Shown one piece after another: positions 46,801-56,440 of a DNA stretch of 64,000 nucleotides. How positions within the stretch are numbered: the first letter of the stretch is position 1; each line of letters begins with the position of its first letter. This DNA is from Odiellus spinosus. Its lineage: Eukaryota > Arthropoda > Arachnida > Opiliones > Phalangiidae. The position numbers and the translations under genes were made by a program. A model generated the notes under the pieces. It made no database searches. It was not told the DNA's origin and worked only from the letters and a program-made list of their open reading frames with translations. The stretch lies in the NCBI GenBank assembly GCA_963920705.1, contig OY987232.1, positions 7,628,200 to 7,692,199 of the forward strand, in the 5' to 3' direction.

Positions 46801-49800
46801 TCGTATTAAATAATTAATAATTCGTATTAAATAATTAATAATTCGTATTAAATAATTAATAATTCGTATTAAATAATTAATAATTCGTATTACATAATTA
46901 ATAATTCGTATTACATAATTAATAATTCGTATTACATAATTAATAATTCGTATTAAATAATTAATAATTCGTATTAAATAATTAATAATTCGTATTAAAT
47001 AATTAATAATTCGTATTAAATAATTAATAATTCATAATTAGTAATATTTAATTCATAATTAGTAATATTTAATTCATAATTAGTAATATTTAATTCATAA
47101 TTAGTAATATTTAATTCATAATTAGTAATATTTAATTCATAATTAGTAATATTTAATTCATAATTAGTAATATTTAATTCATAATTAGTAATATTTAATT
47201 CATAATTAGTAATATTTAATTCATATTTAGTAATATTTAATTCATATTTAGTAATAAATAATTCATAGTAATTTTATATAAATCATTATTCACAATTAGT
47301 ATTTAATGGTTTATTATTAGTAATTAAAGACTCATTATTAGTATTTAATGACTCATTATTAGTATTTAAAAATAAGTTTGTTGTAAAAGGCCTTTTTGAA
47401 ACCCATCTTTGTGGTAAATACTAAACCCATAAATTTGTGATTAAAACTAACGTATTCATATATTTGTGATAAAATTCCATTTCTCAAAATCCATAAAACC
47501 CATCTTTCTCAAAATGCATAAACGTCTTATAAAAAGCTTTCTTTTCCAAATTAATGAACTTCTTTTAAAAACCAAAATCATAAACTTGTTAAAAACCTCT
47601 TTTCAAACCCATAACTTTGTACTAAAATTAAAGTTAACAAACTTGTAACCTCGTGAAAAACCAATTTCTCAAAGTGCATAAACTCGTGTTAAAACCTCTT
47701 TTTCAAATGCATGAAACCATAATACAAATCTGGATTTATTTTGATTTTTAAATCATTGTGATGTATGATAACCCATTATTCTGTACAAATAAATCTTCCA
47801 GGTTTGCTACTATTTAAATAATAGTATCTTTTATTTTCCCGAAAAATACCTTATATGGTGCCAATTAGTACCTCTAATGGCCGAAAAGTTATTATTTCGT
47901 ACCCCTAAAGTGAAGTTTTGAAGTCTGGATAAATACCTTATATGGTGCCAATTATTACCTCTAATGTCCGAAAAGGTATTATTTCGTACCCCTAAAGCGA
48001 AGTTTTGAAGTCTGGATAAATACCATATATGGTACCAATTAGTACCCCTAATGACCCAAAAGGTCTTTTTTCGAACCCCAATAGTATTTTTTTGAAGTCT
48101 GAATAAATACCATATATGGTGCTAAATAGTACCCCAAAGGTCTTCATTAATACCCTTAATAGAAGGTATTTTATAATACCCTAAAAGGGTGCGCCTGGGG
48201 TGGCAAGCAGAAATACCTTTAAAGGTATTTATCCGACCCTTTATTTTTTACAGTGCAGTTTAGGATCTTTTTTACTGAGATTCTTCCCTGATTTACCTCT
48301 ATATCCATTCGATGATGTTCAAGATGATCTAGGGCAGTTTCGTCTTGTTCTTTTTCCGATTGAGTAACAAGAGGGATGGTAAATTGTGGTCTAGCACCTC
48401 TACTTCCCCTTGAAACTCCTCGACCCCTCTTTGAAACTCCACGACCAAGGCTCCTGTCATCATCCTTACTAGAATAGTTTCCTCCCTTTAGTTTCTTAAT
48501 TATAGGAGGATGCAAGTTGTCCTTTTCCGATAAGGATAGTTCAACCTCATTGTTGAACATGATGGATACATTGTTTTCCTGCACCTGAAAAATTAAGTAT
48601 ATCAAAATCTCTTTAGGCCTAAAATTGAGGACTCCATAAAAAACTAATTAAAGGGAGAATGCAACCTAACAAGAAGTAATTTTTTATCGATTCAATAGCT
48701 CCACCATTGGAAAGATCTGGCTAATGATGTAAACCAATTATCCTTGTATTCTTCATTGATTTACCTCTATATCCATTCGATTAAGTTCTAGGGCAGCTTC
48801 TTGTTCCGTTTCCACTTGAGTAACAAGAGTGGTGTTAATTTCCGCTTTAGCCACTCTACTTCCCCTTGAAACTCCAAGACTCGGCTTTGAAACTCCACAG
48901 CCCAGACGAAGGCTCCTGTCATCATCCTTACTAGAATAGTTTCCTCCCTTTATCTTCTTAATTATAGGAGGATGCAAGTTGTACTTTTCTGATAAGGATA
49001 GTTCTACCTCATTGTTCGACATGATGGATACATTGTTTTCCTTCACCTGAAAAAATTAAGTATATCAAAATCTCTTTAGGCCTAAAATTGAGGACACCAT
49101 AAAAAAAAAATTATTAAAGGGAGAATTCAACCTAACAAGACGTAATTTTTTGTCGATTCAATAGATCCACCATTGCAAAGATCTAGCTAAATATGTAAAC
49201 CAATTATCCTCATATTCTTCCTTGATTTACCTCTATATCCATTCGATGAAGTTCTAGGGCAGGTTCTTGTTCCGTTTCCACTTGAGTAACAAGAGTAGGG
49301 TTAATTTTCGCTTTAGCCACTCTACTTCCCCTTGAAACTACACGACCCCACTAGAAAAAATAAGTATATCAAAATCTTCATATCTGCTGATTTGATTTTA
49401 GCACTAAGAATGATGGCTGGGCGAAGATGCAGGAATTAGGGGCCTCGTCAAATTGATCTCGTGCCAAACATGTAAATTTCATTTTCAAGAATTGAAAAAA
49501 TTACTGGCACGCGCGTGACGTCAGTTTTATTAATTTTATCTAACAAATAAGGTGTTAAACCCCCTCCCCCTACGCAGTTTATGGACAGTCCCTAATGGCT
49601 TGAATACCGCCTTACATATGTTTGAACCAGAAACAGACGCAAAAGATGTTAATTCTGTTCAAAATTATTCTAGTTCATCAGATGTTGAATCATCATGACA
49701 TTGAGCATGTTTTCAGAACTACTCTTATAAATTGACAAGTAGATTAGTATCCCTTTTGGATATAAACTAAGGTTGTTAAACCTACATTCTTTAGATAATT

Positions 49801-50814
49801 AGTCATTATAGTAATAATAATTCCTAAATAGGTTTGTATGTGGGAACTGTAGGTCTACAGGAAAGCTATAATAAATAATAAACGGAATAAGTCATGTTCT
49901 CAAGGATATTCCATTTATTATTTATTAAAGCTTTTCTGTAGGCCTACCTGTAACAGTTCTCAAATAAACACCTATTTATTACTTTTTATTATTATGTCTA
50001 TTTTTCTAAAGAATAGTTGGTTTAAGAACCTTAGTTTATATCCAAAAATAATAATAATCTACTTACCAGTTTATGTGAGTAGTTCTGAAAACATGCTACA
50101 TGTCATTATGATTGATGATCATCTGATCTAAAAGGATCAGACAAGGAGAGGAAAAGTGGGAACGGCGCGGTTACTACTGCATCGTAGTAGTCGACGACGC
50201 TAGCGACCACATGACAACAGTTTACCTCGAGAATTACCTATCCCCCTTTCCACCCGAGTGGGAGGTTGGCTCTTCTCTCTCTAACACAACGCAGCCCCAC
50301 TTTTCCTCTCCTTGTCTGATCCTTCTTGATCTGATGAACTAAAATCATTTTGAACCGAATTTCTGGTTAAAATATATGCATGGCAGTATTCCAGCCATTA
50401 GGGTATTTAACACCATAAATGTTAGATAATATTCTATGGCCAGTAATAAAACTCCTAATCGTAATTTGTAATAGTACCATCCCCCATTATCCCCAAATGG
50501 CCGACCAAACATCATTAACGCATCGCCCACCAAAAATTAATAACTTTAGGGTTGTAAAACATAAAAAAATACTTGCTTACCAGTAACACTTGTCCTTTGT
50601 TCGCACATGGAACCTTCCCTGGGGCACAGCCACAGTCATCTCGGCAACTTTGCCCAAAGGCTTTGCAAGGGCACCCTCCTCTGGGCCCTCTAGCACTCTC
50701 CCCGCTTTGCGTTAAGATCTTCGCCGACCGGGTGCACGAATTCCGACACTCGCATGGCTTTAAATTAATTAGCCCTTTGGCTAATTCAATCGGAAGGTCC
50801 ACTATATTTTCCAT
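43861..50814 (-). CDS. Accessory gene: CXC-like N-terminus, P2X7-C-terminal-like domain
   Basis: Exons on the minus strand: 50814-50581 (ATG 50812-50814), 49353-49231, 49046-48765, 48584-48297, 44493-44388 and 44301-43861. All have GT-AG borders, and the first four are whole codons. Exon 1 is cysteine-rich (CECRNSC, GGCPCKAFGQSCRDDCGCAP), like CXC/tesmin zinc-binding modules. The next three are tandem copies of one exon encoding a charged, Arg-Gly-Ser-rich linker. The last exon holds CICGNC, VCCRQ and later YRNYTLVEYGRLGRGNR, VPSCC and IRLNFP, the hallmarks of the Cys-rich domain named after the P2X7 receptor tail and common in transposon proteins. There is no channel part. One frame change around 44020-44060 breaks the last exon. 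Probably an element-encoded DNA- or zinc-binding partner, now defective. Confidence 0.7.
45680..45750 (-). other. tRNA-like A-box segment (SINE head or pseudo-tRNA)
   Basis: Minus strand reads CCTTGGTAGCTCAGTTGGTT AGAG, an exact pol III A box (TAGCTCAGTTGG) in the D-arm context of a tRNA. No matching B box (GGTTCGA-type) or T arm follows at the right spacing. A complete tRNA is therefore not supported; a degraded tRNA-derived SINE is. Confidence 0.5.
46387..47031. repeat. 21-bp AT minisatellite, ~30 copies
   Basis: Unit TTAATAATTCGTATTAAATA A repeated almost without change. A few consecutive units near 46890-46935 share a single A-to-C variant, indicating local copying of units. Confidence 0.97.
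47032..47265. repeat. Second 21-bp AT minisatellite, ~11 copies
   Basis: Unit TTCATAATTAGTAATATTTA A follows the first array directly with the same period but different sequence. The last two units carry the same ATATTTAG variant, then the array decays. Confidence 0.95.
47845..48180. repeat. Four ~86-bp subterminal repeats
   Basis: Units start AAATACCWTATATGGTRCCA at about 47845, 47931, 48018 and 48104. They contain AAAAGGTATTATTTCG-type words that also occur near the left end of the CACTG element. They are candidates for transposase-binding arrays. Confidence 0.85.
48297..49353 (-). repeat. Tandem triplication of an exon with its intron
   Basis: Exon copies 48297-48584, 48765-49046 and the shortened 49231-49353 share most of their sequence, with similar flanking introns. 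All end at MDIE|GTAAAT, and all are multiples of three, so any combination keeps the frame. Confidence 0.88.
49430..50530. mobile_element. Fold-back region with nested inverted repeats
   Basis: An outer pair (about 49540-49670 versus 50340-50470, sharing GATGAACTARAATMATTTTGAAC and CCATTAGGG words) encloses an inner pair (about 49679-49790 versus 50010-50127, sharing AGTTCTGAAAACATGC). It lies in the first intron of the accessory gene. A small MITE (50133-50324) is inserted in the right side. Confidence 0.75.
50133..50324. mobile_element. 192-bp MITE with ~28-bp inverted ends
   Basis: Ends AGGATCAGACAAGGAGAGGA... and its inverted copy ...TCCTCTCCTTGTCTGATCCT, interior G+C-rich. TGATCT occurs just outside both ends, a possible target duplication. 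It sits inside the fold-back region at 49430-50530 and so is younger. Confidence 0.8.
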
Positions 50815-51690
50815 TAAATACCGAGTTTACCGACCCGAAAATAAATAAATAAAAATGTTCCCTCAACTTCCTTGGAAGCATTTGCTGGAAGGCTCAAAAA
50901 TCGAAATAGTAGTAGTTGAAATTCTCTCTTCTCTAGTGAGGAACAATACCCAGGTTTTTCCCAAATATACAGCTTTTTTTTATTTTTTTTTTCCAAATTA
51001 ACATTTTAGCTCCATATTCAACTTATGATGAGTTATCGTGGAACTTCTCCATGGAAAGCTCATGTATGATATTTGTCAGACGTCAGATCAACTAGGTAGT
51101 ACATACAATATATTTTGCATTGTATCCTTTTAATCCAAGAAAAAAAAATTCTTAGAATGGGGAGGTGGATGTTGCTAAATGTGGTGCAAGGTCACTTGAG
51201 CCTGGTCCAGTGAAAAGAAAAATTGAAAGGGGTGGGCTCATACCAACTGTATCATCTCAGATGACGTTATGTGAGATGGTGATAAGAGAGTTATTGATAG
51301 CCTTTGGCAGTGGTCTTAAGTGACAGTGACATTAAGTATAAAAGGGAAGGAGGAAATGAAAAATCTTTAGTGGGGGGTGGTAAGTCAAATGTTGGTTCAT
51401 CTAGAGAATTCAACATCTAGGTTTATCTCTATGGGAGAGCTCTGGAGTAGTAAATATGTATCCTTCCGACGTTGCTTAGTACTTGCTGAAAATACATACT
51501 GATATGACTGTAAGGTTTCCAATTTTTCAAGTTTTCTTTTGGGGAATTCGCCAGAAATCGGCCAGAGGGGTAGAAGAATGGGACAGGTGGGCCGATCACA
51601 TGACTAAAGCTTCCAGTTTCCACCACTTTTTAACAGTGGCGCACTTGCATGGGGCCAGCAAAAGCAATCCTTAACCAACTTGTTTTTTTG
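50815..51690. other. Right non-coding end of the Kolobok-like element
   Basis: No gene is supported between the accessory gene's ATG and the right inverted end. The accessory gene's promoter should lie here. Confidence 0.5.
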
Positions 51691-51705
51691 GTTGCTAATG
51701 CTCCT

Positions 51706-52957
51706 TTAACTCGGTTTTAATAACCTCTTTATCAAGTTTTAAACTTTCAAGGAAAACGTCTACCGCGTCCAAACCTCGATAGTTAACGGGTGGATGTGGT
51801 CCTTTAAATGAACGAAAACAGGTTATTTAGAAAAATTATAATTAAATTAAAATGACTTACCGTTAGGTCCAACCACTACATAACTAAAACCGCAGGCTAC
51901 GTGTTCTTGTAGTTTTGTTGTGGCCAATATTTTCGAATCGGGTAAACAGTTATTTATTCTATTCAGAATAGATTCAAAATCCGCATAAATAACGAATGGA
52001 ACTCTCTGTTTCCATTCAATTTTGGTAAATTATAGGATTGGTTCTTTAAAAGGTAATTTTATCCGTTGCGGGTCGTGAACACTACACTCGGATTCGTGGT
52101 TTCCATGATTACGCTCTGCGTTGACACCCGAAAATCGATGTAAACAGTAATGACAGTAGAATGTTTCACGATGGTGATTTGTAAATTTTGATAAAATTTT
52201 ACTCATACTTTTAATCAAACAAAAATGTTGGTTCTCCCCGTTCGCAACAAATAATAGATTAATACGACGATCTCCCGACGCTTTAAAGTCACTGATATGA
52301 CGTGGAAAAACTTTATCTTCATACGCGAATATATTTATAGATAATTTATTTTTCTTTTCAAATGTTTTTAATTTCAACTTATTAAAAACAAATGGGAACT
52401 CAATTCCCGAACAGTCTATTAAGTTTTCATATTGTTTGTAATTGTTCACCCGGTCTTGGTGGGTATTGATGGGATAAAGGTGGGCTAAAATACACCATAA
52501 GAAGCACTTGTCGTCTGTAGATCTTACATTCAACACTCCACGAGTATTCGTAATTTCATCAGGTAGTTTGATATAGGTGCCTCCAACCAGCGGTAAATAT
52601 TGTATGAAATCCACTTGAATTAATTATATTTTTTGAATTACAAATCCAGAACCCATACCCTGAAATTCCTCCATCGCAATTTGATCTGGTATTTCTTCTG
52701 GCGACAATGTTGCAACTGCTCTACTCAGAAAATATGTATTAACTTCAACGGTTTGTCCTTCCCCAACTTCACGTGTAAAGCGAGCGCGGATGATTAACAT
52801 CCATTTAATCCCATAATTTAACCGTAAACGACGCTCCAAATATTCAGTAAGACATCCTTGAATTTTAAGGATGAGATGGTGCGACTCCACAATAGCTTCA
52901 GACAGTGTGTAGCGAGAACTAACGACCGCTCCACCCAAAGCTTCCGACACTTCGGTA
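51706..52957 (-). pseudogene. Maverick/Polinton-type polymerase B, N-terminal part
   Basis: Minus strand from about 52957: MEEFQGMGSGF, then GGTYIKLPDEI, CFLWCILAHLYP, IEFPF, NLLFV, HFCLIK, a CHYC...H zinc-like module and, after 52030, VPFVIYADFES, which carries the D-x-E exonuclease I motif. In-frame stops at 52624-52626 and 52030-52032 break it. A 59-bp intron (51802-51860, GTAAGT...AAAG) joins the next exon, which is cut at TTAA by the Kolobok-like insertion. The continuation is at 39956. This family copies linear DNA with protein priming inside self-synthesising elements. The copy is non-functional. Confidence 0.88.
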
Positions 52958-52958
52958 T

Positions 52959-53395
52959 CTAGAGATACATTTCATTTTCATCAAAATCGAGTTCGTCGAA
53001 ATTTATAAAATCATCGGTACTGTTGTTGGTGTGAGTGGGTGAGTTAGGTGGGTTAGATGGCGAAGATATGGATGAGATGGGTTGAGTGTTGGATAAGTTG
53101 TAAATTCCGCTCGATGTGGATGGAATAGCCAAATCCGTAGTTATAGGAATCGATGGATTGTTGGAACTAATAGCTGCGCTTTCTACAATCATCCGATGAA
53201 TTAGTGAATGACGTTTCAAACTATCTTTCCTCGAAAAAGAATAAGCACACACTTCACAACTAAATTTTATATCACCATGTTTACTACCAACATGACGTTT
53301 TAACACGTCCAACCGACTAAATTCTTTCGAACATATCGTACAAGAAAACGTTTCAAGGACAGAATTGTAGAACCAGAGCTTGACTATTTTATAAA
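52959..53395 (-). CDS. C2H2 zinc-finger protein of the polymerase locus
   Basis: The frame is open from about 53395 to TAG 52959-52961. Two consecutive fingers are visible: CTICSKEFSRLDVLKRH and CEVCAYSFSRKDSLKRH, about residues 20-65. A Ser/Pro/Asn-rich, disordered-looking tail with an acidic end (DELDFDENE) follows. No definite ATG precedes the fingers, so an upstream exon is likely. It ends right beside the polymerase start and may be spliced to it. Such fingers bind DNA. A role with the element is inferred from position only. A diverged ~85-bp copy of its 5' part lies at 53404-53487. Confidence 0.65.
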
Positions 53396-53487
53396 ATACT
53401 ACTAAATCCTTTCAAACATATCGTGTAAGAAAACATTTCAACGTGTGAATTGTAGAACCGTAGAGTTTAACTATTTTTTAAAGAGTG
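53318..53487. repeat. Tandem ~85-bp duplication at the zinc-finger 5' end
   Basis: 53318-53400 and 53404-53487 share most bases (AACATATCGTRYAAGAAAAC, AATTGTAGAACC). The outer copy has lost the reading frame. Confidence 0.75.
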
Positions 53488-53617
53488 AGTATTCGTAGGC
53501 TTCTAATAGAATTTGATAAAACCATGGATTTGAAGTGTGTGAAAAAAACATTAAATTTATCAATTTATTTCAAGTGAAATATTAAAATTTTATTATCAAT
53601 TTACAGATTTTTAGTTA

Positions 53618-54345
53618 TCAGAGTTTCAAATTCGTTATTTGAAAAAATATTTTTTTGTTTTTTAGTTTTTTTTTTCCCTTATCCTCTGGACGTCTCTTAT
53701 CTCCTCGCAGTCCACTAGTACTCGGTTCGTTTAGTGCTGAAACGGCCGATAGCATGTGCTCAGGAATTGGGGTTTCCGGCGCGATGATATTGGTTGTATT
53801 CGTTGCAGCGATCGATTCTACGGTTTCCCCACTAAAAAGGGAGAATAACCCTTTCACCTCCTCCTCCTCCTCACTTACACCCGGTGTTCTCGCCTCAATC
53901 TGTAAAATAAGCAAATATAGAATTTCGTGTAATATACATATATTTGAAAAATATGGAATTGTACGTAATATACAATATTTTAGAAAATGAACCTACTTTA
54001 ATAAATTTATGGGACTCAGGCCCCAATCTCTCGTAAATTTTGGCGATAACGACGTGAGTGGCCAAATGTACGTCAATATGTTTTTTAACATGGTCAACGT
54101 ATGTATCACGTTTAAACCAATTTTTATATTTCAGAATAAGAACTTCCAGCATACGGAAAGAAATTTTATTCTCCCGTACGGTGAATCTGAGTAATTGTTT
54201 GGTTTCACTCATATTTACTACGTCAGCTTTCAGATCCATGACTTTTAAGACTTCAGGAACTCGATCGGTGAAAAGTATGGGGAGAATGGATAAATTTTGA
54301 TGAGATTCAAAGGTTTTTATACCAAACACCCAATTTCGCGACGTT
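53618..54345 (-). CDS. Two-exon gene of unknown function
   Basis: First exon from about 54345 (after an upstream stop; no ATG chosen with confidence) to 53997, then a 97-bp intron (53996-53900, GTAGGT...TTTACAG), then an exon 53899-53618 ending at a stop. The splice keeps the frame. The product is about 200 residues: a basic, mixed helix-strand first half (LRFTVRENKISFRMLEVLI) and a low-complexity second half with a glutamate run (EEEEE) and a lysine-rich tail (DKGKKKLKNKK), which could be a nuclear localisation signal. No family is recognised. It sits between the zinc-finger ORF and the 55137-54655 gene, all on one strand, so it is probably part of the same mobile or virus-like element. Confidence 0.5.
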
Positions 54346-54654
54346 TCCTAACGTCAACAATAATAGATTGATAAAACGTTTTCCAATATCGATTTAATTT
54401 GAAGTTGGTGGTGTTGGCGGTAGATTAGAAGATGAGTGAATACACATTGGAAACTTTTCTAGTGAGTGGGTTCACTCTTCGTTTGAAGTGTTTATAAGAA
54501 TATAATTAAAACGTGTTCAAATATTAAATAAATTAAAATAAAGGATTAATGAAACGTTATTACAAATACGTGTAAATGTTTTTTTTTTTTGTTTTTTTTA
54601 AGTGTATAGTTTAGGAAATTGAAATAAAAATAAAATATCTTTGAAATAAGTATT

Positions 54655-55137
54655 TTATTGTTGGTCGATTTTTTCGATGAAATAACCAACTAGTTGTCTG
54701 AATTTGAACAATGCGCAATTTACATTTTTATGGTGATATTTACAAATAAATTCGCACCCGTATTTAATTAAAGAGTTATATTTGGGACAATCATTATCCT
54801 CCAAATTTTCCACACTTTTACTTAAAAGTTTAGAGAAAATAATACATTTCTTCTCTAATCCCTTAGCGAAAAACTACTCCGCCTTGATAGATATTTGTTT
54901 AGTTATAGTTGATAAGTCGTTGTAGTTGCGCTCGCCATCATTCCATTCCAAGTTACAAATATTACGTGAAATCCAGGTGTTGGTCCGCACATCTTTACAA
55001 TTCAAATCTCGGTATGGGAACGGTGCTTTAAAGTGAAATACTCTATTTTCACCCGTATCTATATTGTAAAACGCCAGTTCTTTTACGACGTATTCATCGT
55101 TCCCACGAAGAAAATTACCTTCTATTATGAAACACAT
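54655..55137 (-). pseudogene. Conserved element-associated protein, interrupted by one stop
   Basis: ATG 55135-55137 to TAA 54655-54657, about 160 codons in one frame, with an in-frame TAG at 54874-54876. N-terminal landmarks are VKELAFYN, FHFKAPFPY and WNDGERNY. After the stop come AKGLEKK, CP and C-x2-H-x5-CAL. This pattern occurs in a family of uncharacterised proteins from arthropod genomes with an RNase H-like look, often near mobile DNA. That recollection is from general knowledge and not checked here. Apart from the stop, the gene looks well preserved. Confidence 0.6.
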
Positions 55138-55254
55138 ATTCTAAAGTTAAATAAGTACTTTTTGGTATGGTGGGGAATAAAAATAAGACAATTACTTACA
55201 TCAATTGATTTAATTTCTATAAACAGATAGACGACGTTCACAATGTTTATTTTA

Positions 55255-55502
55255 CACCGAAGCGTGTCTTATACACATCTCTTGAACAAGTAAACCCAAG
55301 CGTGCGATATCAAATTCTTATCTCTTTCTCCTTATCTCCGCCACCGGCTTTTATGGGAATCTAACACACGCCACAGAACCGCCACATTTTGGACAGGGGA
55401 TGATGCGCCATAACAGGGGGTGATCTACCATCTGTATGACAGTCCATGAAATTGTTATTAATCGAGCACCCAGCTTTCAACTGTACTAAATACGCCTTAG
55501 GG
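55255..55502 (-). repeat. Dispersed repeat R, inverted copy
   Basis: Reverse complement of 23045-23300: CTTGAACAAGTAAACCCAAG, CTATGGGAAT/TTTATGGGAAT, CCGCCACATTTTGGACAGG and CGAGCACCCAGCTTTCAACT are shared. Confidence 0.88.
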
Positions 55503-55639
55503 AAAGTCGTTGAATTTCTTCACCATTCTTAAACTTTCTCTCAAGTTCTTCAGTTCTTCTCGAATCTCTCAAATTAGACATAAAAAAATTTTAAACCGAG
55601 TTGATTTGGCTTTCACCAGGGGTCTGACATTTCCAAAAG

Positions 55640-55960
55640 AAAAGCGTACGGGATTTCGTGATTTCGCCAAAGATTTCATGATTTCGCCAAAGATTTCCTG
55701 ATTTCGCCAAAGATTTCGTGATTTCGCCAAAGATTTCACAATTTCGTCCGAGATTTCGCGATTTCGGGATTTCGCAAAGATTTCGGCATTTCGCAAAGAT
55801 TTCGGGATTTACAGATTTCACTTCAAAGATTTTATGATTTCGCCAAAAATTTCGTCCGAGATTTCGCGATTTCGTCAGAGATTTCACGATTTCGTCGGAG
55901 ATTTCGGGATTTCGTCGGAGATTTCAAAATTTCGCGACTTCGCGAGAAGCGTACTGGATT
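55640..55960. repeat. Degenerate ~18-20-bp minisatellite (ATTTCGCCAAAG)
   Basis: Repeated GATTTCGCCAAAGATTTC and GATTTCGTCGGAGATTTC words throughout. Open frames across it are products of the repeat period and are not genes. Confidence 0.85.
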
Positions 55961-56440
55961 TTGTGTAAGTCATACGACTTTTCATTGAATAATCAAGTAC
56001 AGTTGGAAAATCTAGGTTGAAGTAACATTTTATTTCGATTTAGTAGAGATTTTTGAGCCGTCTTAAACTGTAATTAAACTGTCCTCATTAATACAATCAA
56101 GAGAGAACTCGAAGTCTCCGTAAATGACACCCTTGAACTGTTTTAAATCGTCAGAATCTATACAAGTTTCGAACATTAACTTCGCGTGACTAAGTAAGTG
56201 TCGAACTGACTTTTGCTTAGTTGCCCCATACTGTTAAGAAACATTAATAATAATTATGTTTATTGAACGAGAAGAGAAAGTGACATTCACTTATTGTGCC
56301 CTGTATCAGTTTCAGAAATACAAAGTAAAACACAGAAAAAAAAATCAAAAAAAAAAAAACAAACAGCTTGTTCAAAAAAGGAAATACAAATCATAATAAA
56401 CAAATTAAATTAAATGATAAAAAAACAAAAAGAAACATCA
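55961..56440. other. Non-coding; A-rich tracts
   Basis: Two A-rich runs at about 56335-56365. Probably the 3' flank of the minus-strand LINE. No gene is seen. Confidence 0.5.

Larger units (their letters stand above)
44543..48255. mobile_element. CACTG-ended non-autonomous element (3.7 kb)
   Basis: Ends CACTGTAAAAAATGAAGG (44543) and, inverted, CCCTTTATTTTTTACAGTG (48255). CA flanks both sides, a possible 2-bp target duplication. AAGGTATTT words fill both subterminal regions, and four ~86-bp repeats sit at the right end. CACTA/EnSpm elements have such ends and subterminal arrays, so that affinity is likely. No transposase is encoded. It lies in the intron between exons 48584-48297 and 44493-44388 of the accessory gene. 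Confidence 0.75.
39961..51705. mobile_element. Kolobok-like DNA transposon (11.7 kb) with two convergent genes, TTAA target
   Basis: Ends AGGAGCATTCGCAGC (39961-39975) and, inverted, GTTGCTAATGCTCCT (51691-51705) match at 13 of 15 positions and are flanked by TTAA on both sides (39957-39960, 51706-51709). Target TTAA and the transposase type fit the Kolobok superfamily. piggyBac also uses TTAA, but its protein is absent. It interrupts the polymerase gene. Inside: a decayed transposase (+, 40458-43796), a CXC/P2X7-C-terminal-like gene (-, 43861-50814), a CACTG-ended element in an intron, minisatellites and a nested fold-back. Length is inflated by these insertions. Confidence 0.85.

Noticed and set aside
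46387-47265. CRISPR array
   Set aside because: The 21-bp units follow each other without unique spacers; this is a minisatellite.
39961-51705. piggyBac element (TTAA target)
   Set aside because: The transposase remnants carry GDGR-DSPG type motifs and not piggyBac ones; TTAA is shared with Kolobok.
55258-55282. GTGTCTTATACACATCT resembles the Tn5 mosaic end used in sequencing adapters
   Set aside because: The surrounding repeat R has a related sequence at 22940-22970 in the right place, and the match to the adapter is only about 14 bases, so biological variation is the simpler explanation.
55569-55887. Repetitive protein-coding frames (KSLAKSRN-type)
   Set aside because: They are translations of an 18-20-bp DNA minisatellite, open in more than one frame.
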